Source: Nitrososphaerota archaeon
GTDB taxonomy: Archaea > Thermoproteota > Nitrososphaeria > Nitrososphaerales > Gagatemarchaeaceae
Direction: 5' to 3'
NCBI GenBank assembly: GCA_027887005.1
Contig: JAPCJI010000001.1
Span: 124,001 to 188,000, forward strand
DNA: 64,000 bases
Shown here one piece after another: positions 25,707-34,995 of this stretch. Both the position numbers and the translations under genes were made by a program. Within the stretch, counting starts at the first letter, position 1, and every line of letters starts with the position of its first letter. The notes below the pieces were generated by a model, which was not told the origin of the DNA, made no database searches, and was given only the letters and a program-made list of their open reading frames with translations.

Positions 25707-26960
25707 ATGAATGGCCCTCTCCGGGGCTCAAGCGATTCCACCTCGGCCATGGAACGAATTGACCACGAATTGATAACCAAGGTTTGCCGTTTCGTCGGCG
25801 AGTATCCTAGAGCTGGGGAGGCTTCATATGGCCTCCAGCCAGTATTTGTGAATCTATCTGAGGAACAGGCTCGAATGGGCTACGAAGTGCATGTGATTGC
25901 GAGAAGGAGCCCCGGGCAGCCTTCCCACGAAACAGTGAAGGGGGTAGAGATTCACAGGGTCAACAGCCCCTTCAACGTAACCGCCCTGGACCTCAGCCTG
26001 AGGCTCACGGGGGGCGAACCTGGATGGGTTCTTCACCCGCATGCTACTTCGGGCATCTTCCTGAGTATCACTAGCAGATGGGGACGCACCCCTCTCGTGT
26101 GCCATTCACACGGCACGTCCCGGTCTCACAACGTCCCCATCAGCCTGAGTCATGGGGAAATCAAGGTTGAACAGTCGAGCGGCGGAATGCCTTTCCATGT
26201 GGTGCGGGAGAGGATGCTTTGGTCCAGCGCCGACAGGCTTCTCGTAGTGAGCAAAGCCGTAGAGCGTGACGTGACAGGAACCTACGGCATCAATCCCGAG
26301 AAGGTCAGGGTTGTCTACAATGGTGTCGATGCCAGTCTTTTCAGTCCAAAGGAGGGTGTTCCCCTCCCAGCACAGCTGGCTGACCTCGGCGGAAAGAGAA
26401 TCGTCCTCTTCGTTGGTCACTTCGGGCTGCGCAAAGGAATCTTTTACGTCATTCGTGCGATGAAACGTGTCAGGTCGGAGATCCCGGACGCACACCTGGT
26501 GTGTATTGGAGGTACACCTGCCTGGCTCGGGAGGACTGATTTCGAGCAGATGCTCCGGGGAGAAATGCAGAGGAACGGGGTGGAGGACTGCGTGACCCTC
26601 CTGGACGCCGTGAAGAACACAGAACTAATTGGGTTTTATCGCCACTCAGAGGTCTTTGTCCTTCCCACCTACTACGAGGCATTCCCAAAGGTGGTAGTGG
26701 AGGCGATGGCCTGCGGAAAGCCTGTCGTGGCCACTAGGACCGGAGGGATTCCAGAGCTGGTGAAGGATGGCGAAACAGGTTTGCTTATCCCATTCGGTTC
26801 ACCCGACGCCATCTCGGAGGAACTGATTGCGCTCTTGGAAGATGAACACACGAGGGCCGCAATGGGCAGGCGCGGAAGAGAGCGCGTTGAAAGATTGTTC
26901 ACCTGGCATGCCGTGGCAGAAAGGACAAGATCAGCCTACGACGAGCTCATGCACAACTGA
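25707..26960 (+). CDS. GT4-family glycosyltransferase
   Basis: A 417-residue GT-B enzyme. ATG 25707 is preceded by GGAAAGGAG five bases upstream, a convincing Shine-Dalgarno; ATG 25749 is the alternative. N-terminal domain: EASYGLQPVFVNLSEEQARM. Donor domain: IVLFVGHFGLRKGIFYVIRA and E-x7-E in YEAFPKVVVEAMACGKPVV followed by TRTGG. Likely adds a sugar in the same glycan. A gap of 182 bases follows in which I see no gene. Confidence 0.87.
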   Translation: MNGPLRGSSDSTSAMERIDHELITKVCRFVGEYPRAGEASYGLQPVFVNLSEEQARMGYEVHVIARRSPGQPSHETVKGVEIHRVNSPFNVTALDLSLRLTGGEPGWVLHPHATSGIFLSITSRWGRTPLVCHSHGTSRSHNVPISLSHGEIKVEQSSGGMPFHVVRERMLWSSADRLLVVSKAVERDVTGTYGINPEKVRVVYNGVDASLFSPKEGVPLPAQLADLGGKRIVLFVGHFGLRKGIFYVIRAMKRVRSEIPDAHLVCIGGTPAWLGRTDFEQMLRGEMQRNGVEDCVTLLDAVKNTELIGFYRHSEVFVLPTYYEAFPKVVVEAMACGKPVVATRTGGIPELVKDGETGLLIPFGSPDAISEELIALLEDEHTRAAMGRRGRERVERLFTWHAVAERTRSAYDELMHN

Positions 26961-27163
26961 GATGGTGAATTCTCTTCTTGAATATTGCTCGACGAGTGGT
27001 GCCAGAACAGTTGATGAGAGGCATTAGGCGCCTCGGTGTTAGTGTTGCTCCATAGCCGCCAGATCGGTCGACCGCGTCCTGCCAGAAACACTCCTTGTAG
27101 CCTGCGGCCGTCAGCTCGCTCCTAACTGACTCACCACAAGGGTTGATTGAACTGGAAGTGAGA

Positions 27164-28264
27164 ATGCTGATAGTGACCTGTGACCCTCCGGTCGGTTCTG
27201 GGGGGATGGAAGGGAGGGCGTTAGCATATACCAGAGCTCTGGTCAGGTCGGGAGTTCACGTCGAAGTGGCGGCGCTCGCGCCTCACCAAGAGATGTCCGT
27301 GGAACCATACCAAGGAACGACACTGACTCGCCTCTCCTCGTCTATCCTCCAGCTTCCCAGGACCTTCGGAGCGCTGGTCCGGATGATTAGCCGTTCATCG
27401 CTCGATTCCATCTTCATCCTAAGCGGTGGGTCGACTGCTGCCGGTCTTCTCGTCTTGGGCTTCTCTCGATTGACTGGGAGGAAAAGCGGCATCTTCTTCT
27501 ACGGCAGGGATATCCTTCAGGCTAGGCAGCAGACTAGTGGAAGGATCTCACTTATGCTATCGATTCTCTTGGCGGGAAGGGTTGCGACCAATTCCAGATA
27601 CACGGCAGGGCTGCTTCCGCTCGGACCAAGGAGCCCTTTAGCTATTATTTATCCGGGCGTCGATGCCAGGATTGCTGAAGGTCCGAGCTTTGACCAAAGC
27701 CATCAGCAGAGCCGGCGAATTCTTTTCGTAGGAAGGCTCGTAAGGAGAAAGGGAGGGGACCTCCTTCTGACTGCATTCAGTCTACTGAGACCCACATTCG
27801 CTGACCTCCGGCTCGACATAGTGGGTGATGGGCCCGAAATGGGAAACCTCCGCACCCAAGCAGACGAGCTCGGCCTGGGAGACGCCGTCACCTTCCACGG
27901 CGCGCTCTATGGGAGGAGTCTTTGGGCGAGGTATGCTGAAGCTTCCATCTTCGTGATGCCTTCCAGGCAATCGAAAGTCGACGCGGAAGGCTTCGGTACG
28001 GTCTTCCTCGAAGCGGGCGCTTTTGGCGTCCCTTCCGTAGGTACGCGAACGGGGGGGATTCCCGAGGCCGTGATCGACGGTGTTACCGGAACACTCGTCA
28101 GGAGCGAAGACGTCGAAGGGCTGAGGGCAGCGATCCAGGGCCTTCTCGCCGACCCCTCAGAGATGGGACGAATGGGGAAGAATGCTCGACAGCGTGCCTC
28201 AGGGCTGTCCTGGGAAGCCAGTACGACCGAAGTTTTGTGCCTCTTTGAGAGTGATGTCGCATGA
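27164..28264 (+). CDS. GT4-family glycosyltransferase
   Basis: A 366-residue GT-B enzyme from ATG 27164; GTG 27158 and TTG 27143 are alternatives. The donor half carries RILFVGRLVRRKGGDLLLTA, GDGPEMGNLRTQADELGL and EGFGTVFLEAGAFGVPSV with TRTGG. A segment around residue 270 (PSRQSKVDAEGFG) makes the acidic motif easy to place. The N-terminal domain has two hydrophobic patches (AAGLLVLGFSRL and SLMLSILLAG) that may associate with the membrane. Substrates unknown. Confidence 0.85.
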   Translation: MLIVTCDPPVGSGGMEGRALAYTRALVRSGVHVEVAALAPHQEMSVEPYQGTTLTRLSSSILQLPRTFGALVRMISRSSLDSIFILSGGSTAAGLLVLGFSRLTGRKSGIFFYGRDILQARQQTSGRISLMLSILLAGRVATNSRYTAGLLPLGPRSPLAIIYPGVDARIAEGPSFDQSHQQSRRILFVGRLVRRKGGDLLLTAFSLLRPTFADLRLDIVGDGPEMGNLRTQADELGLGDAVTFHGALYGRSLWARYAEASIFVMPSRQSKVDAEGFGTVFLEAGAFGVPSVGTRTGGIPEAVIDGVTGTLVRSEDVEGLRAAIQGLLADPSEMGRMGKNARQRASGLSWEASTTEVLCLFESDVA

Positions 28265-28400
28265 AATACATCGCCATTTCCGGTCACCGGGGGAGCCCAA
28301 TGGTCGCAAGGCGCCCTCTGGCCACCATTCCTGGTTCGAGCAAGTCCAAAGCGAATCTCCTATTATCCGAACTTCCCGGGTCTGGGGCAAGCGAACAAAG

Positions 28401-29759
28401 ATGATTTCAAAGCACACGGTTGGGATGGTAGGGTTGGGCTACGTCGGACTTACTACGGCAGCTTGCCTAGCATCAAGAGGCATTCGCGTGGTCGGAGTCG
28501 ACGTCGACCAGCGCAGAGTCGCAACTCTCTCGAAGGGGATCGTTCCTATTCACGAGGAAGGGGTGGACTTCCTCATAAAACGGGCGCTCGGTTCAGGGCT
28601 AATATCCTTCCACGAGAGCTATGAGGCGATAAAGAGCTGTGATATCGTCTTCCTTACCGTGGGAACACCGGGACTGCCTGGTGGCACGATTGACACCAGC
28701 TACGTAGAAGCCGCCGCCGGAGCTGTGGGCAGGCTTCTGAAAGGAAGGAGAGAGTACCCCGTAGTCGTCGTCAAGAGCACTGTTACTCCTTCGACTACGC
28801 AAGAGAGAATCCTTCCCATTCTGGAAAAGGAGTCGGGTCTCAAGTGCGGTGAAGGATTCGGACTTGTAACGAATCCGGAGTTCCTGAGAGAGGGGAAGGC
28901 AGTCTGGGACATGATGCATCCCGACGCCGTAGTCCTCGGGAAGGTGGACCAACGCTCAGTGCGGGTCATGAAATCGCTTTACGGCAGAGTCTATGTGAAG
29001 ATGCCCCCTCTATTGGTGACCGAAGCAGTGAATGCAGAGTTCGTAAAGTACGGAGTGAACTCCATCAGAGCCGTCCAGCTCAGCTTCATCAACACCTTGG
29101 CCAACATGTGCTCCAGACTGGGAGGCGCCAAGGTCGACGAAGTCGTACGAGGGCTCCTCCTGATCAATCATATCGACAAGAGGTACTCCCGCGCAGGGCT
29201 GGGGTTCGGGGGGAGCTGCCTCCCAAAGGACACGAACGCGTTAATCTCACTCGCTCGGTCGATGGGCGTCAACGAAGGCCTCCTGAGTATGGCAGTGGAG
29301 GTCAACGAGGGCCAGGCTAACGAGGCGATTGCCATGGCAGAAAGTCTCATTGGCTCTGTCAGGAGTAAGAGAATTGCCGTCCTAGGCTTAGCATTCAAGG
29401 CAGGAACCGACGACACGAGAGAATCGGTCGGAATTCGCGTGGCAAAGTCGCTTGTAAGCAAGGGAGCTGAGGTCACAGCGTACGACCCAGCCTACCTTGT
29501 TGAAAAGCACAAGGAGGATTCGTTCAAGCTCGCGAGGAGCGTCTCCTCCTGCATCAGAGGTGCAGATTGTTGCATCGTTACGAACGAGTGGGACGAATTC
29601 AAGAGACTCAGTCCTCGGGCCTTCAAGAGTCTGATGAGGCAACCAGCCGTGGTTGACGGCAGGGGTCTGTATGACGTCAAGAAGTTTACCCGCGCGAAGG
29701 TTAACGTGCGCAGAATAGGCGTCGGAGTGCTGCCGATAGACCTCGGCCGTAGGCTCTAG
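28401..29759 (+). CDS. UDP-glucose/GDP-mannose dehydrogenase family (nucleotide-sugar 6-dehydrogenase)
   Basis: A 452-residue NAD-dependent four-electron dehydrogenase that oxidises a UDP-hexose C6 alcohol to a uronate. The Rossmann opening is VGMVGLGYVGLTTA. TVGTPGLPGGTIDTSY and NPEFLREGKA mark the nucleotide-sugar fold, and the catalytic cysteine is in GLGFGGSCLPKDTNAL. AFKAGTDDTRES begins the C-terminal NAD-like domain. The motifs fit UDP-glucose 6-dehydrogenase best. ATG 28401 is chosen because the Rossmann strand begins there; the open frame upstream lies over the previous gene's end. A second, different family member lies at 60549. Confidence 0.88.
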   Translation: MISKHTVGMVGLGYVGLTTAACLASRGIRVVGVDVDQRRVATLSKGIVPIHEEGVDFLIKRALGSGLISFHESYEAIKSCDIVFLTVGTPGLPGGTIDTSYVEAAAGAVGRLLKGRREYPVVVVKSTVTPSTTQERILPILEKESGLKCGEGFGLVTNPEFLREGKAVWDMMHPDAVVLGKVDQRSVRVMKSLYGRVYVKMPPLLVTEAVNAEFVKYGVNSIRAVQLSFINTLANMCSRLGGAKVDEVVRGLLLINHIDKRYSRAGLGFGGSCLPKDTNALISLARSMGVNEGLLSMAVEVNEGQANEAIAMAESLIGSVRSKRIAVLGLAFKAGTDDTRESVGIRVAKSLVSKGAEVTAYDPAYLVEKHKEDSFKLARSVSSCIRGADCCIVTNEWDEFKRLSPRAFKSLMRQPAVVDGRGLYDVKKFTRAKVNVRRIGVGVLPIDLGRRL

Positions 29760-29953
29760 AGTGACCCCGTCTGATCAACCTGCTCAGGGTTTGTCCCTCG
29801 TGAAAGACCAGTCTATCTCCATGGATGCGTCTTCGAGCAATCAGAGCCTCAGAGACGGGGCTCAGAGACGAAATCAGAGACGAGGCTGAGCCTGTACGTC
29901 TATCTCTCTGGCTCTCTCCCGCTCGTTGTCCCGGCCCGGTGCTCATTAGACAA

Positions 29954-30829
29954 ATGCTACCTCGAGTCTCAGTGGTAATGACGAACTTCAACAAAGGGGC
30001 GTATCTTGAACTTGCGATAAGGAGTCTACTCGGCCAGTCACTCGGGGACTTCGAACTCGTCCTCGTGGATGACGGGTCGACTGATTCCTCGAGCGAGATT
30101 ATCAGGGGGTTACAAGAGACCGATAGTCGGATTAGGTTACTTGAACATCCCAGGAATCTAGGTCCTGCAGCCGCAAGAAATACCGGCGTAAGGGAAACAA
30201 CGTCAACCCTGGTGACTTTCATGGACTCGGACGACCTATTCTCTCGAGACAGGTTGCAGAGACTCGTGGATCTTGCCGCGAACAATCCAACTCCTTCACC
30301 CATCTACTCGGATCCCGTGTATATCGACTCCAAGGCAACAACGGTCTCCACCTCTCCTTCTGACTCCGCCTTTCGACCCTCTGGGATGATCCTGAGTTAT
30401 CTGCTAAGCGGGGCTTTCAGATTCCACGGTGGGCTGATAACGGCGAAGAAGATCTGTTTCGAAGAGGTAGGCAAGTTCGATGAAACCCTAACCTGGGGGG
30501 AGGATTTCGAGATGTGTCTTCGCCTCGCTGCTAGCTATCCCATCACATATGACGGGGTTTCAACATACGGATACAGAATCTACGATCAGAACACGTTAAA
30601 TAGAATTTCAAAGAAGAAACGGTGGAGTGTGCAAGGCCAAATACTCGAGAAGCATCTTCGCATGAACATGGGGGCACTGGATTCCGAAAGCGTCAAGCGT
30701 TCCTTCGATTATCTATTCTCCTGCTATGTAGCGAGTGGACAGTGGTCCAAGATCCTACGCTATGGGTTCACAAGAAAGGAAGGATTCGAGTCCATGGTCG
30801 GCTTGCCGATTCGCGCTCTGCGGCGATGA
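29954..30829 (+). CDS. GT2-family glycosyltransferase
   Basis: A 291-residue GT-A enzyme from ATG 29954. PRVSVVMTNFNKGAYLELAI and LVDDGSTDSSSEII form the nucleotide site, FMDSDDLFSRDRL carries the DxD-type metal site, and WGEDFEMCLRLA is the catalytic-base region. No membrane helices. A 194-base gap precedes it with no clear gene. The tail is basic (LPIRALRR). Confidence 0.85.
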   Translation: MLPRVSVVMTNFNKGAYLELAIRSLLGQSLGDFELVLVDDGSTDSSSEIIRGLQETDSRIRLLEHPRNLGPAAARNTGVRETTSTLVTFMDSDDLFSRDRLQRLVDLAANNPTPSPIYSDPVYIDSKATTVSTSPSDSAFRPSGMILSYLLSGAFRFHGGLITAKKICFEEVGKFDETLTWGEDFEMCLRLAASYPITYDGVSTYGYRIYDQNTLNRISKKKRWSVQGQILEKHLRMNMGALDSESVKRSFDYLFSCYVASGQWSKILRYGFTRKEGFESMVGLPIRALRR

Positions 30830-30932
30830 CAGTTCATCCGGAGATAACACTGTGAACTACGAGGAGGCCTACCTACGCGATTAAGAGGGCTGCCGATGGA
30901 CGAACGGGAGAGTCAGGGAAGGAGTTAGTCAC

Positions 30933-31718
30933 ATGACCAGATACAGCGTCTGCATGACGTGTTTCAACGAAGTCGCAACCGTCAGAGACTCTCTCAGCAG
31001 CCTCCTCGGGCAGCTTAACGAGAATTTTGAGGTCGTCATCGTGGATAACTTCAGCAACGACGGGACATACGAAGTACTCAGGGAATTCGAACAGTCCCAC
31101 GGGGTGAAGGTTATTCGGAGGCGATGTTCGCGGGGATTGGGCCGCCAGTTCGCCTTCGAGAACGCATCGGGAGAGTACATAATCGCGAACCTGGACCTTG
31201 ATGACACATTCCTGCCTGTCCTGAATGAAGTGGTGACGAGGTATCACGAGATAGTTGGAGGGAAACTGTTGGCAGTATTCAACTCCTCCCCCCCTCCCGA
31301 CATGACCAGGGGGTGGACGCAGAACATCACAATCGGCCCTCAGAAGCTGATCGCGTCGCTTGGCGGGTGGCGCGACTTGAACGTGTTCGAGGATTGGGAC
31401 ATCTGGAGCCGGGCGAACAAGCAGCAAAGTTTCGGTTGGACTTCGTTCAGGTTTGCGGCGAACGAGACTCTTCATCCGGTGTCAAGACGGGCTCTCACCA
31501 GGTTGGTCCAAAGGTATGAACGGTACCGCAACAGACTCCGGCTCGGATTGAAGATCTTCAGCCCCGGCGAGAATATTGGCCTTTCGCAGAGGCTTGCCTA
31601 TACTGGTGCCCGACTGTCTCTCCTTTCCCAGGGAGCTCTCGTCGGCCAAGATCCAGAATTCAACTCGCTGGACATTGGTCTCTTCATCGACTTTGGGGCA
31701 GGCGAATCGCGTGAATAG
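30933..31718 (+). CDS. Divergent GT2-like glycosyltransferase, copy 1 of a pair
   Basis: A 261-residue protein from ATG 30933, with GGAG eight bases upstream. It has a short GT2 fold: YSVCMTCFNEVATVRDSLSS, VVIVDNFSNDGTYEVL, then RRRCSRGLGRQFAFENASGE and NLDLDDTF in place of DxD. SLGGWRDLNVFEDWDIWSRA corresponds to the acceptor/base region. The CSRGxGR segment is shared with the protein at 34172 and is not usual in GT2 enzymes, so the two form a distinct subgroup. Its end overlaps the HprK-like gene start. Confidence 0.8.
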   Translation: MTRYSVCMTCFNEVATVRDSLSSLLGQLNENFEVVIVDNFSNDGTYEVLREFEQSHGVKVIRRRCSRGLGRQFAFENASGEYIIANLDLDDTFLPVLNEVVTRYHEIVGGKLLAVFNSSPPPDMTRGWTQNITIGPQKLIASLGGWRDLNVFEDWDIWSRANKQQSFGWTSFRFAANETLHPVSRRALTRLVQRYERYRNRLRLGLKIFSPGENIGLSQRLAYTGARLSLLSQGALVGQDPEFNSLDIGLFIDFGAGESRE

Positions 31719-32958
31719 TCCGAAGGGGGAAGGTGGAGAAGAGGAACGAAGCTACGATGTTCATGGGGCAGTAGCGATGAGACTGGTCGGTCATGACCCG
31801 GTTTCTGAGATAATTGATAGGACGCTGAGTTTCTTTAGGTCTCCGACAAAGACTCCCGATCTAACATTGGTCCTCGGACAATATCCGAGCCAGGAATGGA
31901 CGCCCACTGGAACACTCGTCGGAGACAGAATCCTCTACGACCCGGAGAGCAGAACGACGAGTGTCCTTCGCAACAAGGCCACCAAGAAGGTAGTGAGGTC
32001 CGAGGCCGAATACGTGGTGATCGGGGACCTCCGAGCTTGGGGAGAACCGGTGACCGTCTACGTTCCAAGCCTGCGGAGACCCATGACTCCGCGGAAGACT
32101 TTCGGTCGAGATGTCAGGCACGGCCATTTGAGGCGGGCTATGCTCGCCGTGGCGGGTAACCCCCTCGGGATGAGACAGGTTGTCCGACAGGCTGAAATGA
32201 TAACTGAGGCTATTCTCGAGCCGTTCCTTTTCTACAGGCTCCCAGCAAAAGGACTGAGCCTCATCCACGCTGCTTCCGTCTGCTCCCAAAGCGCTGCGAC
32301 GGTGTTCGCTGGGTCGGCGAACATCGGTAAGAGCACCCTTGCGCTCCGTTTCGCGAAGGAGAAAGCAGCCTTCCTAGGAGACGCCCTAGTAATCTTGGCA
32401 GAGAGTGGCGAGGTTCTGCCATATCCCGGGCTAGTCAAGCTGCACGGGGGACACTTGGCATCATTCCCAGAACTCAGAATTCGCCTTACGGCAGGAATGG
32501 GTCCGATTGGTACCTACCTCCTTCGGAGCGAGCTGTCCGCCAACCCCATGGAGGCGCTCGAATCTCTCCCACAGCGCGAGATGGTGGAGCTATTCGATGA
32601 GGTCATTATACCGAAACGCTGTAAGCTGAAAGAAGTCGTACTTATCAGACGGGGACCCTTCGCTGAGGCCAAAGTCGAAGAGATTGACCCCGAGTTGCTA
32701 GCCCGAGTCCTGTCTGCGGAAATTTATTGGGAGGCTGAGGCTGCTCCGTGGCGCAACGGACAATTCATCTACGCTCCCTCGGCTGCCACCGGGAGGGACT
32801 TCTTTCAGGAGGCAGCGGAGCATCACGCCAAAGTTGACGAGATCATGCGTAGGGGAGTTGCCAATGCGAAGTGCTTCATGGTAGCTCTCCCGATCGAGGC
32901 GCCTGTCCAGATGGTTGAGGGTCTGGTCCCCGGGTTCAGGGGCTCGACGCAAGACTGA
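31711..32958 (+). CDS. HPr-kinase/phosphorylase-like P-loop protein
   Basis: A 415-residue protein from GTG 31711, overlapping the GT2 gene by eight bases. The P-loop FAGSANIGKSTLAL is near residue 200, preceded by LIHAASV, the arrangement of HprK-type kinases; FLGDALVIL is in the place of the Walker B region. The N-terminal 190 residues form a separate domain. Archaea generally lack the PTS protein HPr, so the target must differ: perhaps a small molecule or a carrier protein. HprK-like proteins in bacteria occur beside glycosyltransferase and peptide-maturation genes. A kinase acting on a sugar or lipid intermediate is possible but unproven. Confidence 0.72.
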   Translation: MNSPKGEGGEEERSYDVHGAVAMRLVGHDPVSEIIDRTLSFFRSPTKTPDLTLVLGQYPSQEWTPTGTLVGDRILYDPESRTTSVLRNKATKKVVRSEAEYVVIGDLRAWGEPVTVYVPSLRRPMTPRKTFGRDVRHGHLRRAMLAVAGNPLGMRQVVRQAEMITEAILEPFLFYRLPAKGLSLIHAASVCSQSAATVFAGSANIGKSTLALRFAKEKAAFLGDALVILAESGEVLPYPGLVKLHGGHLASFPELRIRLTAGMGPIGTYLLRSELSANPMEALESLPQREMVELFDEVIIPKRCKLKEVVLIRRGPFAEAKVEEIDPELLARVLSAEIYWEAEAAPWRNGQFIYAPSAATGRDFFQEAAEHHAKVDEIMRRGVANAKCFMVALPIEAPVQMVEGLVPGFRGSTQD

Positions 32959-33081
32959 GAAGCCGACTGTGGAGATGGCCTCGAGCTCGCCGGGTGCTTT
33001 CGATTTTGAGTCAGCGTTTGGGAACCATCGATTGATTGACGAACCTTCGAGACGCATTCCTTCAAGGTTGGTCTGTGCTCC

Positions 33082-34131
33082 ATGAAGATTGCGATGATAG
33101 GCGCGCGTGGCGGAGGCGGGATAGCCACGCACATAAATGAGCTTTCAAGACAACTTGAGTTGCGTGGCAATAGTGTGGCCCTCATTTCGCCGCGCCATCT
33201 TTCCCCGCCACTTGCGTTGGCTAGGTATGTGAAGAAGCTCGCGGCGGGTTACGACATTGTCCATATCCACGGGGATTATGATGTCCCAGGCCTCATTGCG
33301 GGGCTCCTTGCTACCAAGGCCCTTGGGGGTGGCACAGTCTTCACTACGCATGGCACTGGCTCCAGGTACTGGCGACCGGGGAAGCGGTGGGGGGCCCTCT
33401 GGAAAGACTCGGCCAAACGGGTCGATGTCATCATCTCGGTCTCGGAGTATGTCAGACGGAGATTGGCGCAAGTCCTGGGCGAGAACCCCCCTAAGCATCA
33501 CACAATCTACAACGGTGTGGACACGCGTTTCTTCAGCCCAGCCGAGGATTCGTCAGAGGCAAAGCGCGAACTGGGGGTCTCGGGGAAGTATGTCCTTCTC
33601 TATTTGGGAAGGCTCGCTCCGAGCAAGGGGATAAGCTATCTTCTCCGAGCTATGCCCTCGCTCAAGAACGAGATTCGAAACGTGATGCTGCTAGTCGGCG
33701 GCCGAGGGGAGATGGAGGGGGATCTCAGGAGAGAGGCGGTTGAGTTGGGAGTTTCAGACGTCGTCGAATTCAGAGGATTTGTCCCTCAAGAGCTCCTCGT
33801 CAGCTATTATGGGGCCAGCGATGTAGTGGTGGTTCCGAGCGTCATTGAGGCCATGGGGATTGTCCCACTGGAAGCCATGAGCATGAAAAGACCCGTCGTC
33901 GGGGCGAGGACGGGGGGAATCCCCGAGCTTCTGACCAACGGGCGGACCGGATTCCTAGTCCCACCCAGGGACCCGGAGGCGATTGCCAACGCCGTAAAGA
34001 CCCTCCATGAGAATCGAGAGCTCGCAGCCCAGCTTGGGGAAAACGGGCGCATGATAGTTGAGAAGAGATTCAGCTGGGAGAGAATAGCTCAGGAAACTCT
34101 TGAAGCCTATGCCGACGCACTGTCAGGCTGA
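33082..34131 (+). CDS. GT4-family glycosyltransferase
   Basis: A 349-residue GT-B enzyme from ATG 33082. The opening is MIGARGGGGIATHINELSRQ. The donor domain has VLLYLGRLAPSKGISYLLRA, a GGRGEMEGDLRREAVELGV turn and E-x7-E in IEAMGIVPLEAMSMKRPVV with ARTGG. Of average length for a GT4 enzyme and with all hallmark motifs present. Substrates unknown; it lies between the HprK-like gene and the second CSRGxGR glycosyltransferase. Confidence 0.88.
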   Translation: MKIAMIGARGGGGIATHINELSRQLELRGNSVALISPRHLSPPLALARYVKKLAAGYDIVHIHGDYDVPGLIAGLLATKALGGGTVFTTHGTGSRYWRPGKRWGALWKDSAKRVDVIISVSEYVRRRLAQVLGENPPKHHTIYNGVDTRFFSPAEDSSEAKRELGVSGKYVLLYLGRLAPSKGISYLLRAMPSLKNEIRNVMLLVGGRGEMEGDLRREAVELGVSDVVEFRGFVPQELLVSYYGASDVVVVPSVIEAMGIVPLEAMSMKRPVVGARTGGIPELLTNGRTGFLVPPRDPEAIANAVKTLHENRELAAQLGENGRMIVEKRFSWERIAQETLEAYADALSG

Positions 34132-34171
34132 GCCGACAGCGTCGGAAAACGTCTCAGAAGTGTGATGGCAC

Positions 34172-34981
34172 ATTCTCAAATATAGCATCTGTATCACTCA
34201 CTACAACTCCGGAGCAACCGTAGAGAAGTCCATCAATAGTATTCTCAGTCAAATTGACGATCAGTTTGAAATCGTAGTCGTAGACAACCTGAGCAAAGAC
34301 GGCTCGAGATCGATTCTACAGGAGCTCGCAAGACGAGGCTTAATCAAGTTAATCGAGAAGAAATGCTCCCGTGGCAAGGGGAGAGAGATAGCATTCGAGG
34401 AGGCAAGAGGTCAGTATGTGATCTCAGGTCTGGACATGGATGAAGCCTTCAAACCGAGGCTGCTATCGCTCCTCGACTTCTACCACAAGAAATGCGAAGG
34501 GAAGTTGTTGCGAGGAAAATGGCAAGGAACGATTGTCGCCCCCCGGCGTCTGGTGGCTGAGCTCGGCGGTTGGAGGGATTTGCAATACAGCGAGAATTGG
34601 GATCTGCAAAAACGTGCGGCTCAGGTCGGCCTTTACAGATGGACCATCTTCTTGCTCACGGAAGGAGCTGAGAACCGCCATCCAGAGAGATGGAGTTTCC
34701 GCGGGGCTACAAGATACAGGTATATCATGTATCGAGAGAATCTGAGAGTAGGGCACCGCCTGTTCCAACCTAACGAGTCCATTGGCTTGCAGAAAAGGCT
34801 CATTGAGTTGGCAGCTCTTGTTTCCCTTCCCTTCTACGGGTCATACCGCGGAGGCGTCGCTGGCTTCACATCAAACGAACTGGAGTATTTTGTAGATTCG
34901 AGAGATTGGTGGTATGATGGGACTGACGCCGAGAGGGAACGTGAACGGTATGGGACACTGTTGGGAAAGGAGTTTCCTTGA
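34172..34981 (+). CDS. Divergent GT2-like glycosyltransferase, copy 2, apparent ATT start
   Basis: The frame homologous to the protein at 30933 begins YSICITHYNSGATVEKSINS at 34181 and continues through VVVDNLSKDGSRSIL, KKCSRGKGREIAFEEARGQ, GLDMDEAF and LGGWRDLQYSENWDLQKRA. No ATG, GTG or TTG lies between the in-frame TGA at 34163 and the GTG at 34415. Homology puts the start at the ATT 34172, and a GTGAT at 34162-34166 gives a Shine-Dalgarno-like match five bases upstream. A one-base shift from ATG 34165 is the alternative. About 269 residues. Confidence 0.7.
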   Translation: MLKYSICITHYNSGATVEKSINSILSQIDDQFEIVVVDNLSKDGSRSILQELARRGLIKLIEKKCSRGKGREIAFEEARGQYVISGLDMDEAFKPRLLSLLDFYHKKCEGKLLRGKWQGTIVAPRRLVAELGGWRDLQYSENWDLQKRAAQVGLYRWTIFLLTEGAENRHPERWSFRGATRYRYIMYRENLRVGHRLFQPNESIGLQKRLIELAALVSLPFYGSYRGGVAGFTSNELEYFVDSRDWWYDGTDAERERERYGTLLGKEFP

Positions 34982-34995
34982 TCCTTGAGCGGTCC

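Noticed and set aside
26961-27142. Possible tRNA or structured RNA in the GC-rich gap
   Set aside because: No cloverleaf with a T-loop consensus could be formed.
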